DNA from: JAXMHB01 sp046346965
GTDB lineage: Bacteria > Pseudomonadota > Gammaproteobacteria > Xanthomonadales > SZUA-5
Reading direction: 5' to 3'
DNA: 64,000 nt
Assembly (NCBI GenBank): GCA_046346965.1
Contig: JAXMHB010000006.1
Location: forward strand, 1-64,000
Shown: positions 8,028-15,440 of the stretch, one piece after another
How positions within the stretch are numbered: the first letter of the stretch is position 1
Layout: each line of letters starts with the position of its first letter
The notes under the pieces: model-generated
What the model was told of the DNA's origin: nothing
Database searches by the model: none
Seen by the model: the letters and a program-made list of their open reading frames with translations, nothing else
Position numbers and translations under genes: made by a program

Positions 8028-8626
8028 CCGTCCGCATCAGACGCTTCGCTCCGACCCCACCGAAGCCCCGCAGTGTCGGGCGCCTGGCGCGAGCGTGCCC
8101 CGCGGCTCTGGGATGCCTCCCGTGTCCACTGGCGCCGTGCATCGCGGAGCGGCGGGGCAGGTGGTGCACAGCCGCCGAGTCCGCCCCAATGAGCCAGCGA
8201 GGCCGCACTGCTGGCTGCGAGCTCATCGCCGGGCGCGACACACGCCTCACGTAGCCCTGGCGTCCCCTACTTCCCAATGCGCCGACGCGAGCCGCGCCGC
8301 TGAACCCCACCTGTCAACTGCCGACGCGCCCGTCGTGCCGGAACGTCCTCGCAGAACCCGGACCACACCCAAATGCACCCATCTGAACTCACCAAAGCAC
8401 TGACCTTTTCGGGCACTTAAAAACAAAGACTGACACATGCCGTCTGTGCCCCCATACGTCATTGGACCCCGCGAGTGCCCAAGGTCGAGAGTAGAGACGC
8501 AATCCCAGGAGATCGGAGAGCGACTGGCCTTTGGCACAACGTTTGCATCAAATCCAACGACCTCGGCGATCCACGGACGGCGCTGAGGCACAGACTACCG
8601 ATGTCATCCTCATGAGGAGCTTCAAA
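8028..8626. other. non-coding gap between pilin copies 1 and 2
   Basis: A 599-base stretch with no credible gene on either strand. The first 350 bases are GC-rich and featureless to the eye, with no clear terminator for copy 1. An A-rich patch at about 8415-8430 and TGACACATGCCGTCTGTG at about 8431-8448 lie upstream of the sigma-54 box at 8532, which is where a PilR enhancer site would be expected. Confidence 0.5.
8532..8547 (+). promoter_or_regulatory. sigma-54 promoter of the main pilin array
   Basis: TGGCAC-AACGT-TTGCA, a perfect match to the -24/-12 consensus, 79 bases before the ATG of pilin copy 2. No comparable box precedes copies 3-5, so this is probably the main promoter of the four-gene array. 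Confidence 0.9.
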
Positions 8627-9085
8627 ATGAGCAAGATCCAGAAAGGCTTCACCCTGATCGAACTGATGATCGTCGTCGCGATCATCGCCATCCTCGCCGC
8701 AATCGCGATCCCGGCCTACCAGGATTACACGATCCGCGCCCAGGTCGGTGAATGCACCACGCTCGCCGCTGGCGCCAAGACCGCCATCGCCGAGACCTTC
8801 CAGAACACGGGTACTTTCCCGGCCACCAATGCGGCTGCCGGCTTGGCCGCGGCGAACGCCATCACGGGTAAGTACGTCTCGCAGGTCGCAGTGGCCGCTG
8901 GCGGCACGGTTAACTGCACGTTCGCGGCAGCCGCCCCGCAGCGCGCGAACGCCGCCATCGACGGTCAGATCCTGACGCTGACGCCGGCCGCTACCAGCAC
9001 CTCGGGCAGCGTGACCTGGACCTGCAGCAGCGCGACGATCAACCAGCGCTACCTGCCGACGATCTGCCGCACCGGTACGAACTAA
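8627..9085 (+). CDS. pilA: type IV pilin, copy 2
   Basis: A 152-residue class IVa pilin with leader MSKIQKG, mature Phe+1 and Glu+5. It has the same four-Cys layout and the C-terminal end ICRTGTN as its neighbours. The ribosome site AGGAGC lies 6 bases before the ATG. It is the first gene behind the perfect sigma-54 promoter. It differs from copies 3/4 mainly in the middle (ATNAAAG, VAAGG, FAAAAP) and in the leader. Secreted by the PilB/PilC machine and processed by PilD, both encoded here. Confidence 0.95.
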   Translation: MSKIQKGFTLIELMIVVAIIAILAAIAIPAYQDYTIRAQVGECTTLAAGAKTAIAETFQNTGTFPATNAAAGLAAANAITGKYVSQVAVAAGGTVNCTFAAAAPQRANAAIDGQILTLTPAATSTSGSVTWTCSSATINQRYLPTICRTGTN

Positions 9086-9105
9086 GCGCTGAGTCGTCAG
9101 TCTCC

Positions 9106-9156
9106 CTGGGGCGAATCTGAACGGGCGTAGACGCTAGCCCCCCCGATTCGCCTCAG
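9106..9156 (+). repeat. inter-pilin hairpin 1
   Basis: CTGGGGCGAATC (9106-9117) pairs with GATTCGCCTCAG (9145-9156) with one mismatch. It is followed by CTTTGAGA, which is a poor T tract, so it may be a partial terminator or a processing/stability hairpin rather than a full stop. Confidence 0.65.
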
Positions 9157-9249
9157 CTTTGAGAGATCTGCCAACCGTTGAATGGGCCCAGAGCTGTGCT
9201 CGAGTCACCGCCAACAGACACTATCCGTCCATATCGCAGGAAATTTTCC

Positions 9250-9708
9250 ATGAACACGCTGCAGAAAGGCTTCACCCTGATCGAACTGATGATCGTGGTT
9301 GCGATCATCGCCATCCTCGCCGCGATCGCGATCCCGGCCTATCAGGACTACACGATCCGCGCCCAGGTCGGTGAATGCACCACGCTCGCCGCTGGCGCCA
9401 AGACCGCCATCGCCGAGACCTTCCAGAACACGGGCACCTTCCCGGGCGACAATACGGCCGCCGGCTTGGCCGCGGCGAACGCCATCACGGGTAAGTACGT
9501 CTCCCAGGTGGCGGTACTCGCCGGTGGCACGGTGAACTGCACGTTCTCGGCAACCGCGCCGCAGCGTGCGAACGCCGCGATCGACGGTCAGATCCTGACG
9601 CTGACGCCGGCCGCTACCAGCACCTCGGGCAGCGTGACCTGGACCTGCAGCAGCGCGACGATCAACCAGCGCTACCTGCCGACGATCTGCCGCACCGGTA
9701 CGAACTAA
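9250..9708 (+). CDS. pilA: type IV pilin, copy 3
   Basis: A 152-residue pilin with leader MNTLQKG, Phe+1 and Glu+5. Its protein differs from copy 4 by one residue (Asp versus Thr in AAIDGQ/AAITGQ). The ribosome site CAGGAA lies 7 bases before the ATG. No sigma-54 box is seen in the spacer, so expression should depend on read-through from copy 2 past the hairpin at 9106-9156. Confidence 0.95.
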   Translation: MNTLQKGFTLIELMIVVAIIAILAAIAIPAYQDYTIRAQVGECTTLAAGAKTAIAETFQNTGTFPGDNTAAGLAAANAITGKYVSQVAVLAGGTVNCTFSATAPQRANAAIDGQILTLTPAATSTSGSVTWTCSSATINQRYLPTICRTGTN

Positions 9709-9728
9709 GCGCCAAGGTGCCAGTCTCC

Positions 9729-9780
9729 CTGGGGCGAATCTGAACGGGCGTAGACGCTAGCCCCCCCTGATTCGCCTCAG
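9729..9780 (+). repeat. inter-pilin hairpin 2
   Basis: CTGGGGCGAATC (9729-9740) with GATTCGCCTCAG (9769-9780), the same element as after copy 2 and again followed by CTTTGAGA. Confidence 0.65.
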
Positions 9781-9873
9781 CTTTGAGAGATCTGCCACCC
9801 GTTGAATGAGCCCAGAAATGTGCTCGAGTCACCGCCAACAGACACTATCCGTCAATATCGCAGGAGATTTTCC

Positions 9874-10332
9874 ATGAACACGCTGCAGAAAGGCTTCACC
9901 CTGATCGAACTGATGATCGTCGTCGCGATCATCGCCATCCTCGCCGCGATCGCGATCCCGGCCTATCAGGACTACACGATCCGCGCCCAGGTCGGTGAAT
10001 GCACCACGCTCGCCGCTGGCGCCAAGACCGCCATCGCCGAGACCTTCCAGAACACGGGCACCTTCCCGGGCGACAATACGGCCGCCGGCTTGGCCGCGGC
10101 GAACGCCATCACGGGTAAGTACGTCTCCCAGGTGGCGGTACTCGCCGGTGGCACGGTCAACTGCACGTTCTCGGCAACCGCCCCGCAGCGTGCGAACGCT
10201 GCGATCACTGGGCAGATCCTGACGCTGACGCCGGCCGCCACCAGCACCTCGGGCAGCGTGACCTGGACCTGCAGCAGCGCGACGATCAACCAGCGCTACC
10301 TGCCGACGATCTGCCGTACCGGTACCAACTAA
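9874..10332 (+). CDS. pilA: type IV pilin, copy 4
   Basis: A 152-residue pilin with leader MNTLQKG, almost identical to copy 3 in protein, DNA and upstream spacer. This suggests recent duplication or gene conversion. The ribosome site CAGGAG precedes the ATG. It ends ICRTGTN like copies 2, 3 and 5. Confidence 0.95.
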   Translation: MNTLQKGFTLIELMIVVAIIAILAAIAIPAYQDYTIRAQVGECTTLAAGAKTAIAETFQNTGTFPGDNTAAGLAAANAITGKYVSQVAVLAGGTVNCTFSATAPQRANAAITGQILTLTPAATSTSGSVTWTCSSATINQRYLPTICRTGTN

Positions 10333-10352
10333 GCGTTTCGTTGGCAGTCTCT

Positions 10353-10410
10353 CTGGGGCGAATCGGAACGAGCGCGGAAGCTAGACGCGCTCCCGATTCG
10401 CCCCAGCTTT
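10353..10410 (+). repeat. inter-pilin hairpin 3 (strongest)
   Basis: A 14-bp perfect stem CTGGGGCGAATCGG (10353-10366) / CCGATTCGCCCCAG (10393-10406) with an inner stem GAGCGCG/CGCGCTC (10370-10376, 10386-10392), followed by CTTTT. Of the three inter-pilin hairpins it looks most like a working terminator and would reduce expression of copy 5. Confidence 0.7.
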
Positions 10411-10499
10411 TGGAGACGGCTCAACAGTTGATTGAGCCAGAAATGTGCTCGAGTCGCCGCTGAAAGACACTGTCCGCCAAAAATCGCAAGAGGGCATCC

Positions 10500-10958
10500 A
10501 TGAATACGGTGCAGAAAGGCTTTACCCTGATCGAACTGATGATCGTGGTTGCGATCATCGCCATCCTTGCCGCGATCGCGATCCCGGCCTATCAGGACTA
10601 CACGATTCGCGCCCAGGTCGGTGAGTGCACTACGCTCGCCGCTGGCGCCAAGACCGCCATCGCCGAAACCTTCCAGAATACGGGCGTCTTCCCGAGCGAC
10701 AATGCGACCGCCGGCTTGGCCGCGGGGAACGCCATTACGGGCAAGTACGTCTCGCGAGTCGACGTGACCCCTGGTGGCATTATCAACTGCACGTTCTCGT
10801 CAACGGCGCCGCAGCGTGCGAACGTTGCGATTGATGCCCGGATCCTAACGCTGACGCCGGCGGCCACCAGCACCTCGGGCAGCGTGACCTGGACCTGCAG
10901 CAGCGGGGCGATCGACCAGCGCTACCTGCCGACGATCTGCCGCACCGGTACGAACTAA
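10500..10958 (+). CDS. pilA: type IV pilin, copy 5
   Basis: A 152-residue pilin with leader MNTVQKG, Phe+1 and Glu+5. It is the most diverged of copies 2-5: VFPSDNATAG, SRVDVTPGGIINC, VAIDARI and SSGAIDQ replace the matching stretches. The conserved helix and C-terminal Cys region are intact, so it should be functional. It lies behind the strongest inter-pilin hairpin and is closed by a strong terminator. Confidence 0.94.
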   Translation: MNTVQKGFTLIELMIVVAIIAILAAIAIPAYQDYTIRAQVGECTTLAAGAKTAIAETFQNTGVFPSDNATAGLAAGNAITGKYVSRVDVTPGGIINCTFSSTAPQRANVAIDARILTLTPAATSTSGSVTWTCSSGAIDQRYLPTICRTGTN

Positions 10959-10982
10959 GGGTCATTTGGCGGATGTCTCGCG

Positions 10983-11016
10983 GCGGAGCAGAGCGAACAC
11001 TCTGCTCCGCTTTTTT
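10983..11016 (+). terminator. intrinsic terminator of the pilin array
   Basis: A perfect 11-bp stem GCGGAGCAGAG (10983-10993) / CTCTGCTCCGC (11000-11010) followed by six T. Confidence 0.93.
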
Positions 11017-11311
11017 CACTGGATCGCCTGCGTCTGGTCAAATCTGCGCCACTGAGCGGAAGAGTGGCCTCAAGACCGGGCTTGCGATTGGGTCGCTGAG
11101 TTGTTCGCTGCATGCTGGAATCGCGACTGCGACGACAGCGCGCGCGGGTCGTCGTGAATTTCCGGGCGAACTGCACCGATGTTTCCGGCTCGCTATGCGC
11201 TGGCAAAGTCAGCTCAGTGCCTTAAGTTCTCTCGTGGTTGTACAAGCGGTGAGGCGCGTGAGCCGCTAGATCAACCTGCATTGGCTGATCAGAATCGAGG
11301 CACAGGCGCTC
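11017..11311. other. non-coding gap before the methyltransferase gene
   Basis: The gene-free stretch runs from the end of pilin copy 5 to 11311 (353 bases). After the array terminator at 11016 I see no gene, repeat or recognisable promoter, although the methyltransferase must be started from here because the terminator isolates it from the array. Confidence 0.4.
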
Positions 11312-12010
11312 ATGGATCTGCGGAGTCCAGCATTGCAAGCAACCGACAATGGCGTCGAGGGTGAGCCTACCCAACACGCTCCCGAGCCTGGAACAACGGA
11401 TCTGGATGCGGTTGCCGCCGCGTACAGGAATTACGCGCCCTTCTATGACGTCTTGTTCGGTCGCCTGCTACGCCCCGGTCGAGAGGCGCTCTGCACGAAA
11501 GTGCAGCAACTCCAGCCCACCTCACTACTGGAAGTGGGCGTCGGTACCGGCCTGACGCTTGAGAGCTACCCGAAGAGTTCGCGCGTAGTGGGCATCGATG
11601 TGTCGGCGGAAATGCTCGAACGCGCGCGCGCGCGCTTGCACTTGCTCAAATGCACCAATATCGAACTGTTCGAAATGGATGCCGAGCAGACCTCCTTTGC
11701 CTCGGATTCCTTCGAGTGCGTTACGCTGCCCTACGTGCTCTCGGTTACGCCAAACCCTCATGCACTGTTGGCCGAGGCCCGCCGGCTCTGTCGGGCGGGC
11801 GGGCACATCCTCGTACTGAATCACTTTGGCGGATCCAGTTTCTGGTGGATGGCGGAACGTTGCGTCGCGCCCTTTGCAAAGAAGGTGGGATTTCGCTCCA
11901 GCTTGCTTCTGGAAGAACAGATTCCCAGCCGCGACTGGACCATCGAATCCGTCACAAGCGTGAACCTGTTCGGCTTGTCGAAGTTGGTCGTCATTCGCAA
12001 CGACAAATAG
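11312..12010 (+). CDS. class I SAM-dependent methyltransferase, phosphatidylethanolamine N-methyltransferase-like
   Basis: A 232-residue Rossmann-fold methyltransferase with SAM motif I LLEVGVGTG (72-80), the acidic ribose-binding residue in GIDVSAE (95-100) and a post-motif in LLAEARRLCRAGG. The segment YRNYAPFYDVLFGRLLRPGR (39-58) resembles the start of the PmtA-type phospholipid N-methyltransferases that turn phosphatidylethanolamine into phosphatidylcholine. That substrate is inference from resemblance only. It lies between the pilin array and a convergent phosphoethanolamine-transferase-like gene (20-base gap). It could instead be a general small-molecule methyltransferase. Confidence 0.7.
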   Translation: MDLRSPALQATDNGVEGEPTQHAPEPGTTDLDAVAAAYRNYAPFYDVLFGRLLRPGREALCTKVQQLQPTSLLEVGVGTGLTLESYPKSSRVVGIDVSAEMLERARARLHLLKCTNIELFEMDAEQTSFASDSFECVTLPYVLSVTPNPHALLAEARRLCRAGGHILVLNHFGGSSFWWMAERCVAPFAKKVGFRSSLLLEEQIPSRDWTIESVTSVNLFGLSKLVVIRNDK

Positions 12011-12030
12011 CAGCGCTTCGTCGCCTCGAT

Positions 12031-13896
12031 TCACTCATCTCTGTTGTCGGTCACCGCTGTCAATGCCGGTGCCATGAAGGCTCGCCAAGCAGCCAACTGG
12101 GCCCGCGCCGGGGGGGTGGCATCTCCGTCCAAATGCTCCACGCTCTCCCGCGCCGTAGCTGCCTCATAAACGAGTTTCCAGGTCGCACTCGGCGTACTGC
12201 TGACAACCCCCACGGCGGTGCCCTGCTGCAGCCACATCAAACGCTCGTCCGCGCGGGCAGCCGATGACAGCGGCATACCCATCCAGGTACTGGGGATCGG
12301 GACGCCCAGCACGCTTGCGATCGTAGGCGCAACATCCACCAGATTGGCCACCCGATCCACCTGCTGCGACGCGCCCACATCGCCAGCGAAGTCGATGACC
12401 AAGATCGGCACCCTCACCGCCTCTTCGGCTAGCCCCTTGGCGTGCCCGAAAAGCCCGTGCTCACCCAACATCTCGCCATGGTCGGCGACAATCACAACCA
12501 CGGCACGGTCCAACCGCCCGCGCGTTTTGATGACATCGAGGATCCTGCGTACATAGTCATCGAATTGCAGTACACCGTTGTCATAGAAATTGGTCGTGGC
12601 CGCACTGGAAGCGCTCTCGCGCACCTTCGCCCGGCCCGCCGTTCGATAGTAGTTGTCGACTGGTGTCCAGCGCTGGAACTCCGCTTTCTTCCGCCCCAAA
12701 CCATGCGTCGACATCAGGTGAAACTGCACGAACAAGGGTGGCGCCTGCGCCTGCACGACCTCTTCCGCCCGCTTGACGACAAAGTCGTCGTCATTCATGT
12801 AATAGCCGACGGCGCTGGCGCCATCGTAATACGAATCCACCTCGCCGTACGCATCACGCAGTCCGTAGAAATTCGTATGGTCGCCACCCAAAATGAAGTG
12901 CGCCTGATATCCGTGCATGCGCAGAACGTCTACCAATGAGAAGGAGACAGTAGAGAGCTGATGCACGAATTTTGATCGAATCATCGCCAACAAGCCGCAT
13001 GACGACTCTGAACACGTCGAGTAGGCATGGGTGGCGATATACGACTTGTGCGCAGCAACCAGCTCGCGCAGAAACGGGGTGGTGTCGCGAGCGTACCCAT
13101 ACACGCTCATGTGATTCCAACGCAGCGCGTCCCCCACGATCAAATACACATCGCGCGTCGGCGGGTTCGCCAGAGGCCGGTAGGCACGCTTGGCCTCGCG
13201 CTCCAACTCATCCAGACGCTTTGAGCCAGCGGTATTGAACGACTGCAGCCGAGTGCCCACTTCCTCCGGAAAAAAGGTCAGTTTGAAGGGTTCGCCGTCG
13301 CTCGTGTCGTGCAGCAGCGCAAACTTTCCAAATTGCAGCGCGGTCAACGCTACTAAGGCCGGGAATGCCACCACGACGACCCTGCCGCGTATACGCCGGC
13401 GAATCCCGTTCGTCCACGTCGCCCCGTGGACGGCGACCACACACAATGCATGCGCAGTGACCACACTGGCCACCGCTGCGGCGATCGCGAGACCGGCGCC
13501 GACACCCAGCACGTCCATCAGCGCGTCAGATTGCGCCGCGTAGGTCTCAATCAAGCGCCACGTCACTACGCGGCCCCAAGATTGCAGTCCGATATACGCC
13601 GCCAAGTAATAGGCCGTAGCGGCCAATACATACAGCGTCAAAACGAACGCGCATCCATAACGCCAAACAACGCGCACAGTCGGGGAGCAGTACTCACCAA
13701 GCAAGCGCGCGCTCGTGTAACAGATCAGCAGCGGCACCACGAGGCTCAAGTGCGAAAGCGCATCCTCATAGCGCGCACCAAACGTCGAGTAGGCCAACAG
13801 AAAAGCGGCCGGCGGCGCCCATAACAGAGCGACCTCTGCGAAGTTCGCGATCAGTCCCCGTGCAGGCGCGGCGGCGCCTGCTGCTTCATTTGCCAC
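12031..13896 (-). CDS. membrane sulfatase/phosphoethanolamine-transferase-like enzyme
   Basis: A 621-residue inner-membrane protein. About five hydrophobic segments (near 22-40, 50-68, 78-100, 128-150 and 172-192) are followed by a periplasmic alkaline-phosphatase-superfamily domain. Metal-site candidates are Asp256 in VGDALRWNHMSVYGY and Asp472-His473 in VADHGEMLGEHG, with His480 and His485. The nucleophile probably lies in STCSESSC (293-300), as Thr294 or a Ser nearby. Enzymes of this build move phosphoethanolamine or phosphoglycerol from phospholipids onto lipid A, glycans or, in Neisseria (PptA), pilin. The GTG start is 12 bases after the pilC stop, so it is probably co-transcribed with pilC. 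The acceptor is unknown. Confidence 0.75.
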   Translation of the reverse strand: MANEAAGAAAPARGLIANFAEVALLWAPPAAFLLAYSTFGARYEDALSHLSLVVPLLICYTSARLLGEYCSPTVRVVWRYGCAFVLTLYVLAATAYYLAAYIGLQSWGRVVTWRLIETYAAQSDALMDVLGVGAGLAIAAAVASVVTAHALCVVAVHGATWTNGIRRRIRGRVVVVAFPALVALTALQFGKFALLHDTSDGEPFKLTFFPEEVGTRLQSFNTAGSKRLDELEREAKRAYRPLANPPTRDVYLIVGDALRWNHMSVYGYARDTTPFLRELVAAHKSYIATHAYSTCSESSCGLLAMIRSKFVHQLSTVSFSLVDVLRMHGYQAHFILGGDHTNFYGLRDAYGEVDSYYDGASAVGYYMNDDDFVVKRAEEVVQAQAPPLFVQFHLMSTHGLGRKKAEFQRWTPVDNYYRTAGRAKVRESASSAATTNFYDNGVLQFDDYVRRILDVIKTRGRLDRAVVVIVADHGEMLGEHGLFGHAKGLAEEAVRVPILVIDFAGDVGASQQVDRVANLVDVAPTIASVLGVPIPSTWMGMPLSSAARADERLMWLQQGTAVGVVSSTPSATWKLVYEAATARESVEHLDGDATPPARAQLAAWRAFMAPALTAVTDNRDE

Positions 13897-13908
13897 GAGC
13901 GTCTTGGA

Positions 13909-15159
13909 TCAGACCACCGCCGCGAGCTTGAAGATCGGCAGATAGAGCCCGATCACCAATCCGCCGACAAACACGCCAATGACAACCATGATCATGGGCT
14001 CCAGCAGACTGGAGAGTGCGTCTACTGCGTTGTTGACCTCTTGCTCATAAAATTGAGCAGCCTTCAGCAACATGGTGTCCAACGCACCCGACTCTTCACC
14101 GATGGCTGTCATTTGAACCACCATGACCGGAAAGAGGTTCACCTGGCGCATCGCCAGATTGAGCTGATGGCCCACCGACACGTCGTCACGAATGCGCTTG
14201 ACCGCCTCGTCGTAGATGATGTTTCCGGTAGCGCCGCTGGTGGTGTCTAGTGCCTCCACCAAAGGTACACCCGCTTTGAAAGTAATCGACAGTGTGCGTG
14301 CAAAGCGAGCAACGGCCGATTGATGCAAAATTTTGCCGATGACAGGCAACCTCAACATGGCGCGATCGACGATACGGGCGAAGTTCCTGGAACGTTTGAT
14401 GCCTTCAACGAAGCCGAAGATTGCACCACCGACCACACCAAAGACCAACCACCAATAACTGACCATAAACCGCGATGCTTCTACAATCATCTGCGTGAAC
14501 GACGGCAGGTCGGCGCCGAAACCTTTGAATAGCGCTTCAAATTGAGGTACCACGTAGATCAGAATTACCGAACTCACCAGCAGCGCAACCGCGATGACGG
14601 CCGCCGGATAGAACAGCGCTTTCTTGATCTTGCCTTTCAGCGCTTCCGTGTTTTCCTTGTACGAGGCAATGGTGTCGAGGACCACATCCAAAACGCCTGC
14701 TGATTCACCCGCACGCACCAGGTTGACGTACAACTCGTCGAATTGCACCGGAAACTTGCCGAGCGCCTCCGACAGCGACGAGCCGCCTTCAATGTCCGTC
14801 TTGATCGCGTTCAGCATGTCCTTGAGGCGCGGATTGGTCGCGCCACCGGAGATCATCTCGACGCTCTGCACCATCGGCACGCCGGCCTGCATCATCGTCG
14901 CCATCTGGCGCGAGAAGATGGCAATGTCTTGCGACGAAATCTTCTTGCCGGCCTTGCCGAACAGCGCGGCTCGCTTTTGCGAGATCTTGTTGGCGTTGAT
15001 GCCCTGCTTGCGCAGATGGGCCTTGACCAGATTGGCGCTCTTTCCGAGCTCCTCGCCCTTGATCTTGACACCGCGCTTGTCGGTTCCTTCCCAAACGAAG
15101 GTCTGGAGTGCGCTCGTGCTTGCTGCGCGTGCCTTCGGGGCTGCTTTCGCGGTTGCCAT
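13909..15159 (-). CDS. pilC: type IV pilus inner membrane platform protein PilC
   Basis: A 416-residue member of the GspF/PilC family, with two tandem T2SSF domains (about residues 80-205 and 285-405) and three hydrophobic segments. The family patterns FSRQMATMMQAGVP and FARTLSITFKAGVPLVEAL are present. It anchors the pilus fibre and couples it to PilB/PilT. The ATG at 15159 follows a GAGGA site, and an in-frame ATG 93 bases upstream would add an atypical leader. It is divergent from pilB. Confidence 0.95.
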   Translation of the reverse strand: MATAKAAPKARAASTSALQTFVWEGTDKRGVKIKGEELGKSANLVKAHLRKQGINANKISQKRAALFGKAGKKISSQDIAIFSRQMATMMQAGVPMVQSVEMISGGATNPRLKDMLNAIKTDIEGGSSLSEALGKFPVQFDELYVNLVRAGESAGVLDVVLDTIASYKENTEALKGKIKKALFYPAAVIAVALLVSSVILIYVVPQFEALFKGFGADLPSFTQMIVEASRFMVSYWWLVFGVVGGAIFGFVEGIKRSRNFARIVDRAMLRLPVIGKILHQSAVARFARTLSITFKAGVPLVEALDTTSGATGNIIYDEAVKRIRDDVSVGHQLNLAMRQVNLFPVMVVQMTAIGEESGALDTMLLKAAQFYEQEVNNAVDALSSLLEPMIMVVIGVFVGGLVIGLYLPIFKLAAVV

Positions 15160-15371
15160 GCTGTCCGTCCTCGCTGTCGAGCGGTCGATCACCCCCGGAA
15201 CTACCCAAGTGGCCGCAATCCAAGCGGCATGGGGGCCGGAAGATTGTGCCACAGCTGATCGCCACCCGGTGAACCATAGTGCGGAGAATCATCGGGTTTG
15301 CGCTCGTTCTTGTGATCGCTTCGAGCATTGTGCGGCCGGATGTCCTGCTTCGGGCCAGCGCCATACGCCAA

Positions 15372-15387
15372 CGGCAACTCGCTTGCT
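15372..15387 (+). promoter_or_regulatory. candidate sigma-54 promoter of pilB
   Basis: CGGCAA-CTCGC-TTGCT: correct -24/-12 spacing with a perfect -12 element and two mismatches in the -24 element. It ends 53 bases before the pilB ATG, in the pilB/pilC divergent gap. Confidence 0.55.
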
Positions 15388-15440
15388 TGAGCGACCGATA
15401 GGCGCGAGCATCGGGGTTGGTTTGGGCGGAGGCGCAAGCG

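Larger units (their letters stand above)
8627..10958 (+). repeat. tandem array of four pilin units, about 624 bases each
   Basis: Start codons at 8627, 9250, 9874 and 10500 are spaced 623, 624 and 626 bases. Each unit is a 459-base pilin gene plus about 165-167 bases of related spacer. The spacers after copies 2 and 3 are nearly identical, and the spacer after copy 4 has diverged. The array is a direct-repeat series open to recombination. Confidence 0.92.

Noticed and set aside
9160..9249. Sigma-54 promoter in the spacers before pilin copies 3-5
   Set aside because: TGGGCCCAGAGCTGTGCT and its relatives resemble the box at first sight, but GG and GC are not at the required spacing and the -12 element fails.
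8627..10958. Pilin repeats as a CRISPR or other short-repeat array
   Set aside because: The repeat unit is a whole gene of about 624 bases with intact reading frames.
11312..13896. Toxin-antitoxin or defence cassette in the pilin locus
   Set aside because: The two proteins are a methyltransferase and a membrane phosphotransferase with clear motifs. No nuclease, toxin or defence domain is seen.
15240..15265. Sigma-54 promoter for pilC on the minus strand
   Set aside because: TGGCAC is present on the minus strand at about 15253-15248, but the -12 position reads TCCGG and lacks GC.
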